DNA of 64,000 nt from Mesorhizobium terrae (GCF_008727715.1 NZ_CP044218.1:1426001-1490000); one strand, 5' to 3'; counted from the stretch's first letter, positions 31,833-42,109 are shown. A program made the numbers and translations. The notes: generated from the sequence alone by a model not told the origin.

Positions 31833-34800
31833 GTTTCTCCGATCTGTTCATCAAACGGCCCGTCCTGTCGACGGTGCTGGGTGCCATGATCCTGCTCGTC
31901 GGGCTTCAGGGCATCTTCAACCTCGCGATCCGGCAGTATCCGAAGGTCGAAGAAACCGCGATCACGGTGACGACCGCCTATCCGGGCGCCAGCGCCGACC
32001 TGATCCAGGGCTTCATCTCGGCCCCGATCGCGCGCGCCGTCGCCTCGACGGAAAACATCGACTACGTCACCTCATCGAGCGCGCCTTCGGCCAGCACGGT
32101 GACGGTTAAGATGAAGCTCGGCGCCAACCCGGATGTCGCACTGGCCGAAGTGCTGTCGAAGGTACAGGGCGTGCGCGGCGACCTGCCTTCGGAAGCCAAG
32201 GACCCGGTCATCGTCAAGGGCACGGGCGATTCCTTCGCGATGATGTACATCTCGATGCAGAATCCGAACATGACCAAGGAGCAGCTGACCGAGTACATCG
32301 AACGTGTCGTGCGCCCGCGCATCACCACGGTCGAAGGCGTCGCCGACGTCAAGATCTTCGGTGCCCAGCAATATTCGATGCGGGTATGGATCGATCCGGT
32401 CAAGCTGGCTTCCCGCGGCGTCACCGCCGCGGAAGTAGTCAGTGCCATCAACAACTCGAACTTCCTCTCCGCCCCCGGAAAAACCGAGAACGAGTATGTG
32501 ATCTCGTCGATCACCGTGCGTTCGACGCTGCAGACGCCGGAAGCTTTTTCGGCGCTGCCCATTCGCTCGGTCGGCGGCAATGTCGTGCGCCTGCGCGACG
32601 TGGCCCGTGTCGAGCTCGGTGCCGAGAACACCGACACACGCGTGACCTTCAACGCCAAGCCGGGTACCTTCCTGGCCATCTTCCCGACGCCGGCAGCCAA
32701 CCCGCTGACGACGGCGAGCGCGGTCCAAAAGCTGGTGCCGGTCATTCAGGAAACGCTGCCGAAGGGCATGACGATCCAGGTCGTCTACGATTCGACGGAA
32801 CAGATCAGCGCCTCCATCGACGAGGTTTACAAGACCATCGCCGAGGCCGTCGCCATCGTCGTGGTCGTCATCCTCTTGTTCCTCGGCTCGTTCCGTTCGG
32901 TGCTGATGCCGATCATCACGATCCCGCTGTCGTTGATCGGCGTCTGCTTCATCCTCTATTTCATGGGCTACTCGATCAACCTGCTTTCGCTGCTGGCCAT
33001 GGTTCTGGCCATCGGTCTGGTCGTCGACGACGCGATCGTTGTGGTGGAGAACGTCCACCGCCACATCGAAGAAGGCATGACGCCCATGCAGGCCGCCTTC
33101 GCCGGCATGCGCGAAATCTTCTCGCCGGTCGTGGCCATGACGATCACGCTGGCCGCGGTGTTCGCGCCACTCGCCTTCACCGGCGGCCTGACCGGCTCGC
33201 TGTTCCGTGAATTCGCGGTGACGCTGGCAGGCGCTGTGGTCATTTCCGGCATCATCGCCGTGACCATCACCCCGATGATGTCGGCGCGCCTTCTCAAGGC
33301 AGGCTCGCACAGCCGTTTCCAGAAGATCGTCGACGGCACGTTCACGCGGATCGAGAACGTCTATGAGCGTCTGGTCACCAGATCACTGCAGGCCCGGTGG
33401 GTGACGTTGCTCATCGTCATCGCCCTGGTCGGGGTGACCGGCTTCATGTTCACCAAGACCTCGACCGAGTTGGCACCCGAAGAAGATCAGGGCTTCCTGC
33501 TTTCGATCGTGACGGGGCCGCAATACGCCACCTCGGATTACACCGAAGCGTATGTCAACCAGATGCTCGGCCTGGTGAAGGACATTCCCGAAACGCGCGC
33601 CTTGTTCTCCGCCGTTGCCTTCGGCAGCGCAACCAACAGCGCCTTCGTCGGCTTCGCCTTCAAGGACTGGGCCGAACGGGCACGCTCGTCCAAGCAGATC
33701 CAGGCCGACATCACCGAGCGCCTGAAGAAGGTCGCCGGTGTGGAAGCCTTCGTTTTCGCCCCGCCGACATTGCCGGGCTCCGGCGGCGGCCTGCCGATCG
33801 CCGTCGTGGTTCGCTCGACCGGAGAATCCGCGAAGGTGTTCGAGGTTGCCGAGGAGATCAAGCAGAAGGCCCAGGCCTCCGGTCGCTTCATCGTCGTGCA
33901 GAATTCGATGTCGTACAACTCGCCGCAGACCTCGATCACCATCGATCGCGACCGCGCGGCAGCACTCAACATTCCGATCAGCGACATCGGCCGGACGCTG
34001 ACGCTGCTGGTGGGCGGCAACGAAGTGGCGAAGTTCGACCGTGACTCCAACGCCTACAAGATCATCCCGCAGGTGCCGCAGATCTATCGCGACAACCCCG
34101 AAAAGCTCGGCGACTATTTCGTGCGCAGCGTGACGGGCGACATGGTGCCGCTGACTTCGGTGGTCAAAATCACGACCAATGCGGCGCCGGCGGCGATCGA
34201 GCAGTTCAACCAGTTGAACTCGGCGACGATCACCGCTCTGCCGATGCCCGGCGTAACCACCGGCGACGGCTTGCAGACGATCGAAACCATCGCCAAGCAG
34301 ACCATGCCTGACAGCTTCTTCCTCGACTACTCTGGCCAATCGCGGCAGGAGAAGGAACAGGGCAACACGATCATCATCGCCTTCATCGCGGCCATCATCG
34401 TGATTTATCTGGTGCTGGCGGCGCAGTTCGAAAGCTTCCGCGATCCGCTCATCATCATGATGTCGGTGCCGCTGTCGATCTTCGGCGCGATTGTGCCGCT
34501 CAACCTCGGGCTCGGTACGCTGAACATCTACACGCAGGTCGGTCTGATCACGCTGATCGGCCTGATCACCAAGCACGGCATTCTGCTGGTCGAATTCGCC
34601 AACCAGCAGCGCGAGGAGCATGGCCTGTCGATCCCCCAGGCGATCATCGCTTCGGCCAAGGTTCGCCTGCGCCCGATCCTGATGACCACCGCAGCCATGG
34701 CGCTGGGCGTCGTGCCGCTGATCATCGCCCAGGGCGCCGGCGCCGCCGCGCGTTACTCGATGGGCCTGGTGATCTTCACCGGCATCCTGGTGGGCACTTG

Positions 34801-34900
34801 CTTCACGCTGTTCGTGGTGCCGATGTTCTATACCTTCCTGGCGCACCGGGGCCACGCTCAAGAGCAGCAGGCGACTCCGGCGCCGGTCGCGGCTGAATAA
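31829..34900 (+). CDS. RND multidrug efflux transporter (HAE1/AcrB-like)
   Basis: 1023 residues with the two-fold repeated RND layout: a membrane segment near 10-30, a large porter loop, membrane segments 2-6, then the same again. Proton-relay residues are present: Asp400 and Asp401 in GLVVDDAIVVVENV, and Lys915 in TKHGILLVEFANQ (matching AcrB Asp407, Asp408, Lys940). It exports drugs or other hydrophobic compounds driven by the proton gradient. Partner is the adaptor gene upstream; an outer-membrane TolC-type protein must come from elsewhere. Ends before a strong terminator. Confidence 0.94.
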   Translation: MSFSDLFIKRPVLSTVLGAMILLVGLQGIFNLAIRQYPKVEETAITVTTAYPGASADLIQGFISAPIARAVASTENIDYVTSSSAPSASTVTVKMKLGANPDVALAEVLSKVQGVRGDLPSEAKDPVIVKGTGDSFAMMYISMQNPNMTKEQLTEYIERVVRPRITTVEGVADVKIFGAQQYSMRVWIDPVKLASRGVTAAEVVSAINNSNFLSAPGKTENEYVISSITVRSTLQTPEAFSALPIRSVGGNVVRLRDVARVELGAENTDTRVTFNAKPGTFLAIFPTPAANPLTTASAVQKLVPVIQETLPKGMTIQVVYDSTEQISASIDEVYKTIAEAVAIVVVVILLFLGSFRSVLMPIITIPLSLIGVCFILYFMGYSINLLSLLAMVLAIGLVVDDAIVVVENVHRHIEEGMTPMQAAFAGMREIFSPVVAMTITLAAVFAPLAFTGGLTGSLFREFAVTLAGAVVISGIIAVTITPMMSARLLKAGSHSRFQKIVDGTFTRIENVYERLVTRSLQARWVTLLIVIALVGVTGFMFTKTSTELAPEEDQGFLLSIVTGPQYATSDYTEAYVNQMLGLVKDIPETRALFSAVAFGSATNSAFVGFAFKDWAERARSSKQIQADITERLKKVAGVEAFVFAPPTLPGSGGGLPIAVVVRSTGESAKVFEVAEEIKQKAQASGRFIVVQNSMSYNSPQTSITIDRDRAAALNIPISDIGRTLTLLVGGNEVAKFDRDSNAYKIIPQVPQIYRDNPEKLGDYFVRSVTGDMVPLTSVVKITTNAAPAAIEQFNQLNSATITALPMPGVTTGDGLQTIETIAKQTMPDSFFLDYSGQSRQEKEQGNTIIIAFIAAIIVIYLVLAAQFESFRDPLIIMMSVPLSIFGAIVPLNLGLGTLNIYTQVGLITLIGLITKHGILLVEFANQQREEHGLSIPQAIIASAKVRLRPILMTTAAMALGVVPLIIAQGAGAAARYSMGLVIFTGILVGTCFTLFVVPMFYTFLAHRGHAQEQQATPAPVAAE

Positions 34901-34921
34901 TCCGCCGGACGATGCGAATGA

Positions 34922-34955
34922 AAACAGGGCGCCGGAGCAATCCGGCGCCCTGTTT
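34922..34955. terminator. Bidirectional terminator after the RND gene
   Basis: A perfect 15-bp inverted repeat (AAACAGGGCGCCGGA, loop GCAA, and its complement ending in TGTTT) between convergent genes. The outer AAACA/TGTTT pairs provide T-rich flanks on both strands, so it should stop transcription from both sides. Confidence 0.85.
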
Positions 34956-34979
34956 GTTTGAGCAAGCTGGAGTTGAAAA

Positions 34980-35453
34980 TTAACCCCGCGCAGCTTCCTC
35001 GATCGTGGCAACATCGATCTTGACCATCTTCATCATTGCAGCCATGACGCGCGCGGCCTTGGCCTTGTCGGGATCAATGAGCAGTCTCGGCAGCAGTTCC
35101 GGCACGATTTGCCAGGCGACGCCATAGCGGTCCTTGAGCCAGCTGCAGGCGAGCCCCTTGCCGCGACCATCAATCAGCTTTTCCCAGTAGTGGTCGACCT
35201 CAGCCTGGTCCTTGCAGTCAACGGAGAGCGATACTGAATTGTTGAAGGTCTCATCCGAGTTGCCGTTCAGGGCCTGAAACGACTGGCCAAACAGCTCGAA
35301 GTTCACCAGCACGACGCTGCCAGCCGGTCCGGGGCCGCTTTCGCCACTCCGCAGCACTTCTCCCTTCTTCGCGTTCGGAAAGATCGAGACGTAGAAGTCG
35401 ACGGCCTCTTCGGCCTCGTTGCGGAACCACAGGCATGGGCTGATTTTCTGCAT
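34980..35453 (-). CDS. VOC-superfamily PhnB-like protein
   Basis: 157 residues of the glyoxalase/VOC fold in the group labelled PhnB or '3-demethylubiquinone methyltransferase-like': MQKISPCLWFRNEAEEAVDFYVSIF, GQSFQALNG, and KDRYGVAWQIVPELL. Real ubiquinone methylation is not expected for this group; metal-dependent or binding roles are more likely. The ATG at 35453 has AGGAGAAGG before it; upstream in-frame sequence is not gene-like. Bases 35454-35718 hold no supportable gene and should carry the ilvD promoter. Confidence 0.85.
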   Translation of the reverse strand: MQKISPCLWFRNEAEEAVDFYVSIFPNAKKGEVLRSGESGPGPAGSVVLVNFELFGQSFQALNGNSDETFNNSVSLSVDCKDQAEVDHYWEKLIDGRGKGLACSWLKDRYGVAWQIVPELLPRLLIDPDKAKAARVMAAMMKMVKIDVATIEEAARG

Positions 35454-35718
35454 GACCTTCTCCTTGATGCGATTGGCGTTGGCCGCGGCCTCTCCCGTCG
35501 GCAGAACGGCTTCCTTTGCCTTGCCGTTGCTCAAAGGACGGCCCTTGACGCGGCAATCCGACAACGGCCGTGAAATAAATCGGCCGTGCCCTTGAGAGAG
35601 CATAAAACTGGCGCATTGCAAAACCGTGGCCAGACTGGACCATGGCGTATATAACGCCAGCTTCCTATCTACCTTTATCGCACAGGAACGTGCCGCACAG
35701 GCGTCAAGGACAGTACCC

Positions 35719-37554
35719 ATGCCTCCCTATCGCTCCCGAACCACCACTCATGGCCGCAACATGGCTGGCGCCCGCGGCCTATGGCGCGCCACCGGCATGA
35801 AGGACTCGGATTTCGGCAAGCCGATTATCGCGGTGGTCAATTCCTTCACGCAATTCGTACCGGGCCACGTCCATCTTAAGGATCTCGGCCAGCTTGTCGC
35901 GCGCGAGATCGAAGCCGCCGGCGGCGTCGCCAAGGAGTTCAACACCATCGCCGTCGACGATGGCATCGCCATGGGCCATGACGGCATGCTTTATTCGCTG
36001 CCGAGCCGCGAGATCATCGCCGACAGCGTCGAATACATGGTCAACGCGCACTGTGCCGACGCCATGGTTTGCATTTCCAACTGCGACAAGATCACCCCCG
36101 GCATGCTGATGGCTGCGATGCGGCTCAACATTCCGGCCGTCTTCGTTTCCGGCGGCCCGATGGAAGCTGGCAAGGTCGTCTGGAAGGACAAGGTGACCGC
36201 GATCGACCTGATCGACGCGATGGTCGCCGCTGCCGACGACAAGGTTTCCGACGAAGAGGTAAAGGTCATCGAGCGTTCGGCCTGCCCGACCTGCGGCTCG
36301 TGCTCGGGCATGTTCACCGCCAATTCGATGAACTGCCTGACCGAGGCGCTCGGGCTGTCACTGCCCGGCAACGGCTCGACACTTGCCACCCATGCCGACC
36401 GCAAGCGGCTGTTCGTCGAAGCCGGCCATCTCGTCGTCGACCTCGCCCAGCGCTATTACGAACAGGAAGATGAAAGCGTGTTGCCGCGCAACATCGCCTC
36501 CAAGCAGGCCTTCGAGAACGCAATGGCACTGGATATCGCCATGGGCGGTTCGACCAACACAGTGCTGCACATCCTCGCCGCCGCTCAGGAAGGCGGTATC
36601 GACTTCACCATGGACGATATCGACCGCCTGTCGCGCAAGGTGCCGGTGCTGAGCAAGGTCGCGCCCGCCAAGGCCGACGTGCACATGGAAGACGTGCATC
36701 GCGCCGGTGGCATCATGGCGATCCTCGGCCAGCTCGATAAAGCCGGGCTGATCCACAACGAGTTGCCGACCGTGCACAGCGCGACGATGGGCGAAGCACT
36801 GGACCGCTGGGACGTCTCGCGCTCCACGGCGGAGAATGTCCGCAAATTCTATATGGCCGCGCCGGGCGGCGTGCCGACACAAGTTGCCTTCAGTCAGGAC
36901 CGTCGCTGGGACGATCTCGACCTCGATCGTGAAAAGGGCGTCATCCGCTCGGCCGAGCATCCGTTCTCGAAAGATGGCGGCCTGGCCGTGCTCAAGGGCA
37001 ACATCGCGCTCGATGGTTGCGTGGTGAAGACCGCCGGCGTGGACGAGTCGATCCTGACCTTCACCGGCCCGGCCAAGGTCTATGAGAGCCAGGATGCGGC
37101 GGTGAAGGCCATTCTCAGCAACGAGGTCGTCGCCGGCGATGTCGTCGTCATCCGCTACGAGGGTCCGAAGGGCGGCCCGGGCATGCAGGAAATGCTCTAC
37201 CCGACCAGCTATCTGAAGTCGAAAGGACTGGGCAAGGCCTGCGCGCTGTTGACCGACGGCCGCTTCTCCGGCGGCACTTCCGGCCTGTCGATCGGCCATG
37301 CCTCGCCCGAGGCCGCGACCGGCGGTGCGATCGGCCTGGTACGCGACGGCGATCGGATCGCCATCGACATTCCCGGCCGCACCGTCAATCTCCTGGTCAG
37401 CGACGAGGAACTTGCGGCCCGCCGCAAGGAGCAGGACGCCAAGGGCTGGCAGCCGGTGGAAACGCGCAAGCGCAACGTGACTACGGCGCTTCGCGCCTAT
37501 GCCGCCTTCGCGACCAGCGCCGACAAGGGTGCGGTGCGCAAGGTTCCGGAATAA
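35719..37554 (+). CDS. ilvD: Dihydroxy-acid dehydratase
   Basis: 611 residues, close to the 616 of E. coli IlvD and very similar along its length. Catalyses the dehydration of 2,3-dihydroxy-3-methyl acids to 2-oxo acids in valine and isoleucine synthesis. Cluster-type cysteines: Cys122 (ISNCDK), Cys189, Cys192 and Cys195 ([10 protein letters not shown]); other hallmark stretches are [18 protein letters not shown] and [15 protein letters not shown]. The extra cysteine near position 49 typical of [2Fe-2S] members is absent, as in the E. coli enzyme. Start at 35719 ([13 protein letters not shown]) matches the family. A cytosine-deaminase-like gene follows after 9 bp. Confidence 0.96.
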   Translation: MPPYRSRTTTHGRNMAGARGLWRATGMKDSDFGKPIIAVVNSFTQFVPGHVHLKDLGQLVAREIEAAGGVAKEFNTIAVDDGIAMGHDGMLYSLPSREIIADSVEYMVNAHCADAMVCISNCDKITPGMLMAAMRLNIPAVFVSGGPMEAGKVVWKDKVTAIDLIDAMVAAADDKVSDEEVKVIERSACPTCGSCSGMFTANSMNCLTEALGLSLPGNGSTLATHADRKRLFVEAGHLVVDLAQRYYEQEDESVLPRNIASKQAFENAMALDIAMGGSTNTVLHILAAAQEGGIDFTMDDIDRLSRKVPVLSKVAPAKADVHMEDVHRAGGIMAILGQLDKAGLIHNELPTVHSATMGEALDRWDVSRSTAENVRKFYMAAPGGVPTQVAFSQDRRWDDLDLDREKGVIRSAEHPFSKDGGLAVLKGNIALDGCVVKTAGVDESILTFTGPAKVYESQDAAVKAILSNEVVAGDVVVIRYEGPKGGPGMQEMLYPTSYLKSKGLGKACALLTDGRFSGGTSGLSIGHASPEAATGGAIGLVRDGDRIAIDIPGRTVNLLVSDEELAARRKEQDAKGWQPVETRKRNVTTALRAYAAFATSADKGAVRKVPE

Positions 37555-37563
37555 ACGCCGCCA

Positions 37564-38856
37564 ATGGCGTTCGACCTCATTGTTCGGGGTGGCACCCTGA
37601 CCGACGGCAGGGTGGCCGATATCGGCGTTCGCGGCGAAACCATCGCTGCGATCGAACCCAAGCTTGAGGCCGAGGCACCAACGGTCATCGACGCGGCTGG
37701 CGATCTCGTCTCGCCACCCTTCATCGATCCGCATTTCCATATGGACGCGACGCTGAGCCTCGGCATTCCGCGCATCAATGCCTCGGGCACGCTGCTGGAA
37801 GGCATTGCGCTGTGGGGTGAACTGAAGCCGCTTCTCACTCACGAAGCGGTCAGGGAGCGGGCACTCGCCTATTGCGATTGGGCGGTGGCCAAGGGCCTGC
37901 TTGCCATCCGCACCCATGTCGACACCTGCGACGACCGGCTTCTGGCGGTCGAGGCGCTGCTCGACGTGAAGAAGACCGTCGCGCCCTATATCGATCTGCA
38001 ACTTGTCGCCTTCCCGCAGGACGGTTTTTACCGTTCGCCCAATGCGCGCACGAACACGATCCGCGCGCTCGACCTCGGCGTCGATATCGTCGGCGGCATT
38101 CCGCATTTCGAGCGCACCATGGCCGACGGCACGCGCTCGGTGACGGAACTGTGCGAGATCGCCGCCGAACGCGGATTGATGGTCGACATGCATTGCGACG
38201 AGACGGACGACCCGCTGTCGCGCCACATCGAGCAACTGGCCTGTGAGACGCAGCGGCTCGGCCTACAGGGGCGCGTGACGGGCTCGCATCTCACCTCCAT
38301 GCATTCGATGGACAACTACTACGTGTCCAAACTGCTGCCGCTGATCGCGGAAGCCGGCGTTTCGGCCATCCCCAATCCGCTCATCAACATCATGCTGCAA
38401 GGTCGCCACGACAGCTATCCGAAGCGGCGTGGCCTGACCCGCGTGCCGGAGATGCTGAAGGCTGGCATTCGCGTCGGCTGGGGCCAGGATTGCGTGCTCG
38501 ACCCCTGGTATTCGCTGGGCATGGCGGACATGCTGGACGTCGCCTTCATGGGGCTTCATGTGGCGCAGATGTCGAGCCCCGCCGACATGGCGCGCTGCTT
38601 CGACATGGTGACCCATGTAAACGCCGCCATCATGGGCCTCGACCATCTCGGATTGGCGGTCGGCAAGCGAGCGAGCCTCGTCGTGCTCGACGCCGCCGAC
38701 CCGATCGAGGCGATAAGGCTGAGAGCGGACCGGCTCTGCGTGATAGCGCGTGGCAAGATCGTCGCGCAAAGAGAGCGCAGCCGAACGAAGCTGGCCTTGT
38801 CCGGAAGGCCCGATACCGCCGATCCCTGGCACGAAAAGCCGACGCGGACGCACTGA
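37564..38856 (+). CDS. Cytosine-deaminase-like amidohydrolase
   Basis: 430 residues of the metal-dependent amidohydrolase family. Metal and catalytic residues line up with E. coli CodA at a constant offset of 4: His57 and His59 (DPHFHMD), His210, Glu213 (DMHCDETDD), His242 (SHLTSMHS) and Asp309 (GWGQDCVLDPW). Stretches such as PYIDLQLVAFPQ, GRHDSYPKRRG and MLDVAFMGLHVAQ also fit. It should hydrolyse cytosine or a related amino-azine ring. SD is weak; the gene begins 9 bp after ilvD and is probably translated from the same mRNA. CodA identity is likely, but other substrates (isocytosine, creatinine-like) are not excluded. Confidence 0.85.
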   Translation: MAFDLIVRGGTLTDGRVADIGVRGETIAAIEPKLEAEAPTVIDAAGDLVSPPFIDPHFHMDATLSLGIPRINASGTLLEGIALWGELKPLLTHEAVRERALAYCDWAVAKGLLAIRTHVDTCDDRLLAVEALLDVKKTVAPYIDLQLVAFPQDGFYRSPNARTNTIRALDLGVDIVGGIPHFERTMADGTRSVTELCEIAAERGLMVDMHCDETDDPLSRHIEQLACETQRLGLQGRVTGSHLTSMHSMDNYYVSKLLPLIAEAGVSAIPNPLINIMLQGRHDSYPKRRGLTRVPEMLKAGIRVGWGQDCVLDPWYSLGMADMLDVAFMGLHVAQMSSPADMARCFDMVTHVNAAIMGLDHLGLAVGKRASLVVLDAADPIEAIRLRADRLCVIARGKIVAQRERSRTKLALSGRPDTADPWHEKPTRTH

Positions 38857-38947
38857 TCAATGCGCGTTGAACGGGCCGCCGTTCGTACATTTCCTTCGCC
38901 GTTTATAAAGTCTACAATATGCCTCATCTTTGAATCGGGAGAGGGCT

Positions 38948-39217
38948 ATGTCGCCCAGGATCGTAGCGGCAATATTTGGCATGGCGGCGCTGGCCGGCTG
39001 TACCACGATGACGCCCCAGGAAAGGCGCGCGGCCGACGAAGCGAAATGCCAGACCTACGGTTTCAAGAAGAACACCGACGCTTTCGCCGAATGCCTGCAG
39101 CGCATCGACCTCGACAGAGCCGCCGCAATGCGTGCGCAGGATGCGGAATTCAACCGCTTTGCCAACAGACCGATGGTCATCTACCGCCCGATCGTCGTCG
39201 CACCGAAACCCCAATAA
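38948..39217 (+). CDS. Small lipoprotein of unknown function
   Basis: 89 residues with a lipoprotein signal (MSPRIVAAIFGMAALAGC; lipid-modified Cys18). The mature part has TYGFKKNTDAFAECLQRIDLDRAA, a pattern seen in short rhizobial lipoproteins, and ends in a Pro/Val-rich strand. SD GGGAGAGGG is close to the ATG at 38948. A short inverted repeat (38869-38884, GAACGG/CCGTTC) lies upstream and may end the ilvD/deaminase transcript. Function unknown. Confidence 0.8.
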   Translation: MSPRIVAAIFGMAALAGCTTMTPQERRAADEAKCQTYGFKKNTDAFAECLQRIDLDRAAAMRAQDAEFNRFANRPMVIYRPIVVAPKPQ

Positions 39218-39264
39218 ACTGCCCAAAGGAGGCGCTGGTTCAGGTCAAGAAGGCGCGCTGGCGC

Positions 39265-40428
39265 TCAACCCGCATCAGCCGGCACCGTTATCGCAATGAC
39301 CGAACCGCCGCCGTTCCTCGCGCGTGCCTCCAGCCGGCCCTGATGCGCCCTGGCTATCGCCTCGACAATGGAGAGCCCCAGCCCGGTCCCACCGGTCTCA
39401 CGCGACCGCGAGATTTCGCCGCGCCAGAAAATGTCGAATGAAATCGAGCGGATTTCCTCGGGCAAGCCCGGACCTCGATCCAGGAACCGGACAAAGGCCA
39501 TGCGGTCGCCATCGATGCCGGTCTCGCAACGCAGCACGCCACCGGCGGCGGCGTAGCGACTGGCATTGTCGACGATTGCCAGCATCGCCTGGCGCAGCCG
39601 TTCCGGATCGACGCTGGTGCGGGCGGGCGCGAAGTCCGTCTCGATACGCATGCCGGCTTCGTCAAGCATCGGACGGGCCGCGGCGAGAACGGTAGCCGCC
39701 TCGTCGGCGAGGTCGGTGACAGCCCGATCGCCGATCAGCTTGTGGCCGGCCGCCAGTGACAGCGTGCGCAGGTCCTCGACCAGACGCGACAAGCCCTGCA
39801 CCTGCGTCAGCAGATCCTGCAGCCCCTGCTGACGAACCGAAAATACGCCGTCGATCATGCCTTGCAGGTTGCCCTGCAAAATAGTGAGCGGCGTACGCAA
39901 TTCGTGCGCAACCGCCATTGTGTTGAAGCGCAGGCGCTTTTCCATATGGTCGAGATCGGTCGCCAGCGCATCGATGGTCTTGCCGAGACGCTGCACTTCG
40001 GAGGTGCCGCCTCGAAAATTGCCGAGACCGACCGCGAAATCGCCTTCGCGCAGCGTTTCAGCCGCCGATGCCAGCCGCTCCAACGGGCGCGCGATGCGCC
40101 GGGCAAGCCAATAACCGATCGCGCCGCAGATGAGCGCCGCCAAGAGAATATGCCCCATGAATGCCAGGTTCATCTGGTAGTCGAGCGTTTTCTCGAATTC
40201 CGGCACGACGGCCATGAGTTTCCGGAAGCCGTCGACCGACGGCATCACCCCGTCCTGGATATCGCGGTAGGCCTGGGCGATGTCGGCGGGCAACTCCCGC
40301 AACTTCACCTCGGTCAACTGCTTCATGATCCAGAAGAAGGTGGAATAGGCGATGATCATGCTGAGCATCAGCATCGCCGCGATGGTTATCGCCGTGACCG
40401 TGGACAGGGAGAGCCGGCGTATCCTCAT
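39265..40428 (-). CDS. Sensor histidine kinase
   Basis: 387 residues. Membrane segments at about 10-32 and 88-110 flank a short periplasmic domain; then HAMP (about 111-162), H-box AVAHELRTPLT with His175, and an ATPase domain (VDNASRYA, DRGPGL, GGTGLGLSIV). BaeS-like in layout. Its ATG overlaps the response regulator stop (ATGA). Signal unknown; the small periplasmic loop suggests envelope or ion sensing. Confidence 0.9.
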   Translation of the reverse strand: MRIRRLSLSTVTAITIAAMLMLSMIIAYSTFFWIMKQLTEVKLRELPADIAQAYRDIQDGVMPSVDGFRKLMAVVPEFEKTLDYQMNLAFMGHILLAALICGAIGYWLARRIARPLERLASAAETLREGDFAVGLGNFRGGTSEVQRLGKTIDALATDLDHMEKRLRFNTMAVAHELRTPLTILQGNLQGMIDGVFSVRQQGLQDLLTQVQGLSRLVEDLRTLSLAAGHKLIGDRAVTDLADEAATVLAAARPMLDEAGMRIETDFAPARTSVDPERLRQAMLAIVDNASRYAAAGGVLRCETGIDGDRMAFVRFLDRGPGLPEEIRSISFDIFWRGEISRSRETGGTGLGLSIVEAIARAHQGRLEARARNGGGSVIAITVPADAG

Positions 40429-41117
40429 TTCGGCGCCGCAAAGCGATAGCCAATGCCGCGCACAGCCTGGAAAAAGCCCCATGCTCCGGCATTCTCGAAC
40501 TTGCGGCGCAGATTGGCGATGTGGGTGTCGACGGTCTTGGCCAGGGCATCGTTTTCAGGCAGGCAGGCATCCAGGATATCGGCGCGGCCGAAGGCGTGGG
40601 TCGGCCGGCGGATCATGTAGGCAACGATGCGGAATTCGCTCAGCGTCAAAGGGAGAGATTGCCGACCCGCCTCCACCGCGACAAAGGCGGCATGCGCGTC
40701 GACATCGACCTCAACCGGAGCAAACCGCAACATCCTCGAAGCACCGGCGGCCCGCGAGCGGCGCAGAACGGCATTGACGCGCGCGACGACCTCATGCGGG
40801 TTGAATGGTTTGACGACGTAGTCGTCGGCGCCAAGCCGCAAGCCGGAAAGGCGGTCGATATCTTCCGCCAGCGCCGTCACCATGATCACTGGCGTGGCCG
40901 CATCCTGGCGGATGCGCGCCAGAACCTCGAAGCCATCGACGCGCGGGATGCGAACGTCGAGCAGTACCAGATCGGGCGACAGCATTGCGTGATGGGAAAG
41001 CGCGATATCACCATTGGCGGCTGTCACCGTGCGAAAACCTTCCCGTGCCAGATAGGCTTCGAGAATTTCGGCGATGCGCGGTTCGTCCTCGACGATAAGG
41101 ATGAGCCCCTTGTCCAT
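40425..41117 (-). CDS. OmpR-family response regulator, BaeR-like
   Basis: 230 residues: receiver domain with Asp54 (LVLLDVRIPRVDG) and Lys in VKPF, and a winged helix from about 130 (THIANLRRKF...AVRGIGYRF). The phrase EDIDRLSGLRLGADDYVVKPFNPHEVVARV closely resembles BaeR. The start at 41117 (MDKGLILIVEDEP) is preferred; in-frame sequence to 41159 is not part of the family. Upstream, 41118-41329 holds no gene. Confidence 0.9.
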   Translation of the reverse strand: MDKGLILIVEDEPRIAEILEAYLAREGFRTVTAANGDIALSHHAMLSPDLVLLDVRIPRVDGFEVLARIRQDAATPVIMVTALAEDIDRLSGLRLGADDYVVKPFNPHEVVARVNAVLRRSRAAGASRMLRFAPVEVDVDAHAAFVAVEAGRQSLPLTLSEFRIVAYMIRRPTHAFGRADILDACLPENDALAKTVDTHIANLRRKFENAGAWGFFQAVRGIGYRFAAPK

Positions 41118-41329
41118 GCCCCAGCCCCGTGGTGGTTTCAGAAGGGCGTTATTCAGCAACGCATCACGGCAGGCAACCGCAAAGCGCGTGCCTTGCGGGC
41201 TTCCCCGACAAGCGTTGGCACGCTCTCCGCCGTTTCTTGATAATTCTCAACGAGGGTCAATCCGTCAACGCGCCGTTGCTGCATGGGCGGGAATGCGCGG
41301 CGCGCCGACATCACATTGACGGGGAAGCC

Positions 41330-41965
41330 ATGCAAACTCCATCCAAGGCCTTCGGACAAACCCAGCGGCCGCGCATCACCGCCTTGTGGATCGTAACCCT
41401 GATCCTCATCGCCTTTGCGCTGTTGTTCCAGTCCGCCTGGAAACTGTACCCGCCAGGGGGCGTCGACCTTCAGCTGACCATCAGGATCGCCGGCATATGT
41501 TTGATCGGTACGGCGATCCTGGGTCGGCTGTGGTGCACGCTCTATATCGGCGGGCGCAAGTCGATGGAGCTGGTCGATGTCGGCCCCTATTCGATGTGCC
41601 GCAACCCGCTCTACGTGTTTTCGATCATCGGGGCAGCTGGCGTGGGCGCGCAGACCGGCAGTCTCGCCCCGGCATTGCTCTGCGCCATCGTGGTTCAAGC
41701 CATCCTGTTCAGGACCGCGATGCGCGAGGAAAATCTGCTGCGGGCGAATTTCGGAAAATCCTATGACGACTACCGGTTGCGCGTGCCGGCGTTTCTCGCC
41801 GACAGGCGGCTGTTCGTCGACCTTGATGTTGTCGAGATCGCGCCACGACGCCTTTATGGCACGCTGGCCGACAGCCTCGTCTTCCTTGTCGCGGCGCCGG
41901 CAATGCTGCTGGTCGAATATCTGCAGGACGAAGGCTACCTGCCGGTACTGTTCACCCTCTATTGA
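41330..41965 (+). CDS. Isoprenylcysteine-carboxyl-methyltransferase-like membrane protein
   Basis: 211 residues with about four hydrophobic segments. The family signature is present: VGPYSMCRNPLYVFSI (SAM-site Arg-Asn-Pro) and EENLLRANFGKSYDDYRLRVPAF. Such bacterial proteins are membrane methyltransferases or related NnrU/PEMT-type proteins of unknown substrate. SD GGGGAAG precedes the ATG at 41330. Divergent from the BaeR-like regulator gene, so it may be a target. Confidence 0.8.
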   Translation: MQTPSKAFGQTQRPRITALWIVTLILIAFALLFQSAWKLYPPGGVDLQLTIRIAGICLIGTAILGRLWCTLYIGGRKSMELVDVGPYSMCRNPLYVFSIIGAAGVGAQTGSLAPALLCAIVVQAILFRTAMREENLLRANFGKSYDDYRLRVPAFLADRRLFVDLDVVEIAPRRLYGTLADSLVFLVAAPAMLLVEYLQDEGYLPVLFTLY

Positions 41966-42109
41966 GGCATCGCGCCGGAAACCAATCCCCGATCGGCCCG
42001 ATTGAGCGTCGTTGGCGCAACCAAAAGTTTCCTTTTCCTCTCGCCAAAAGCCCGGCCAACAGGTAGTTGGCCGTCGGCCGAACGATTGGCGTGAAGGATT
42101 GTCGAACCC

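Noticed and set aside
36358..38235. A 625-codon open frame antisense across ilvD and the deaminase gene
   Set aside because: It spans two well-identified genes on the other strand and shows no motif; typical shadow frame.
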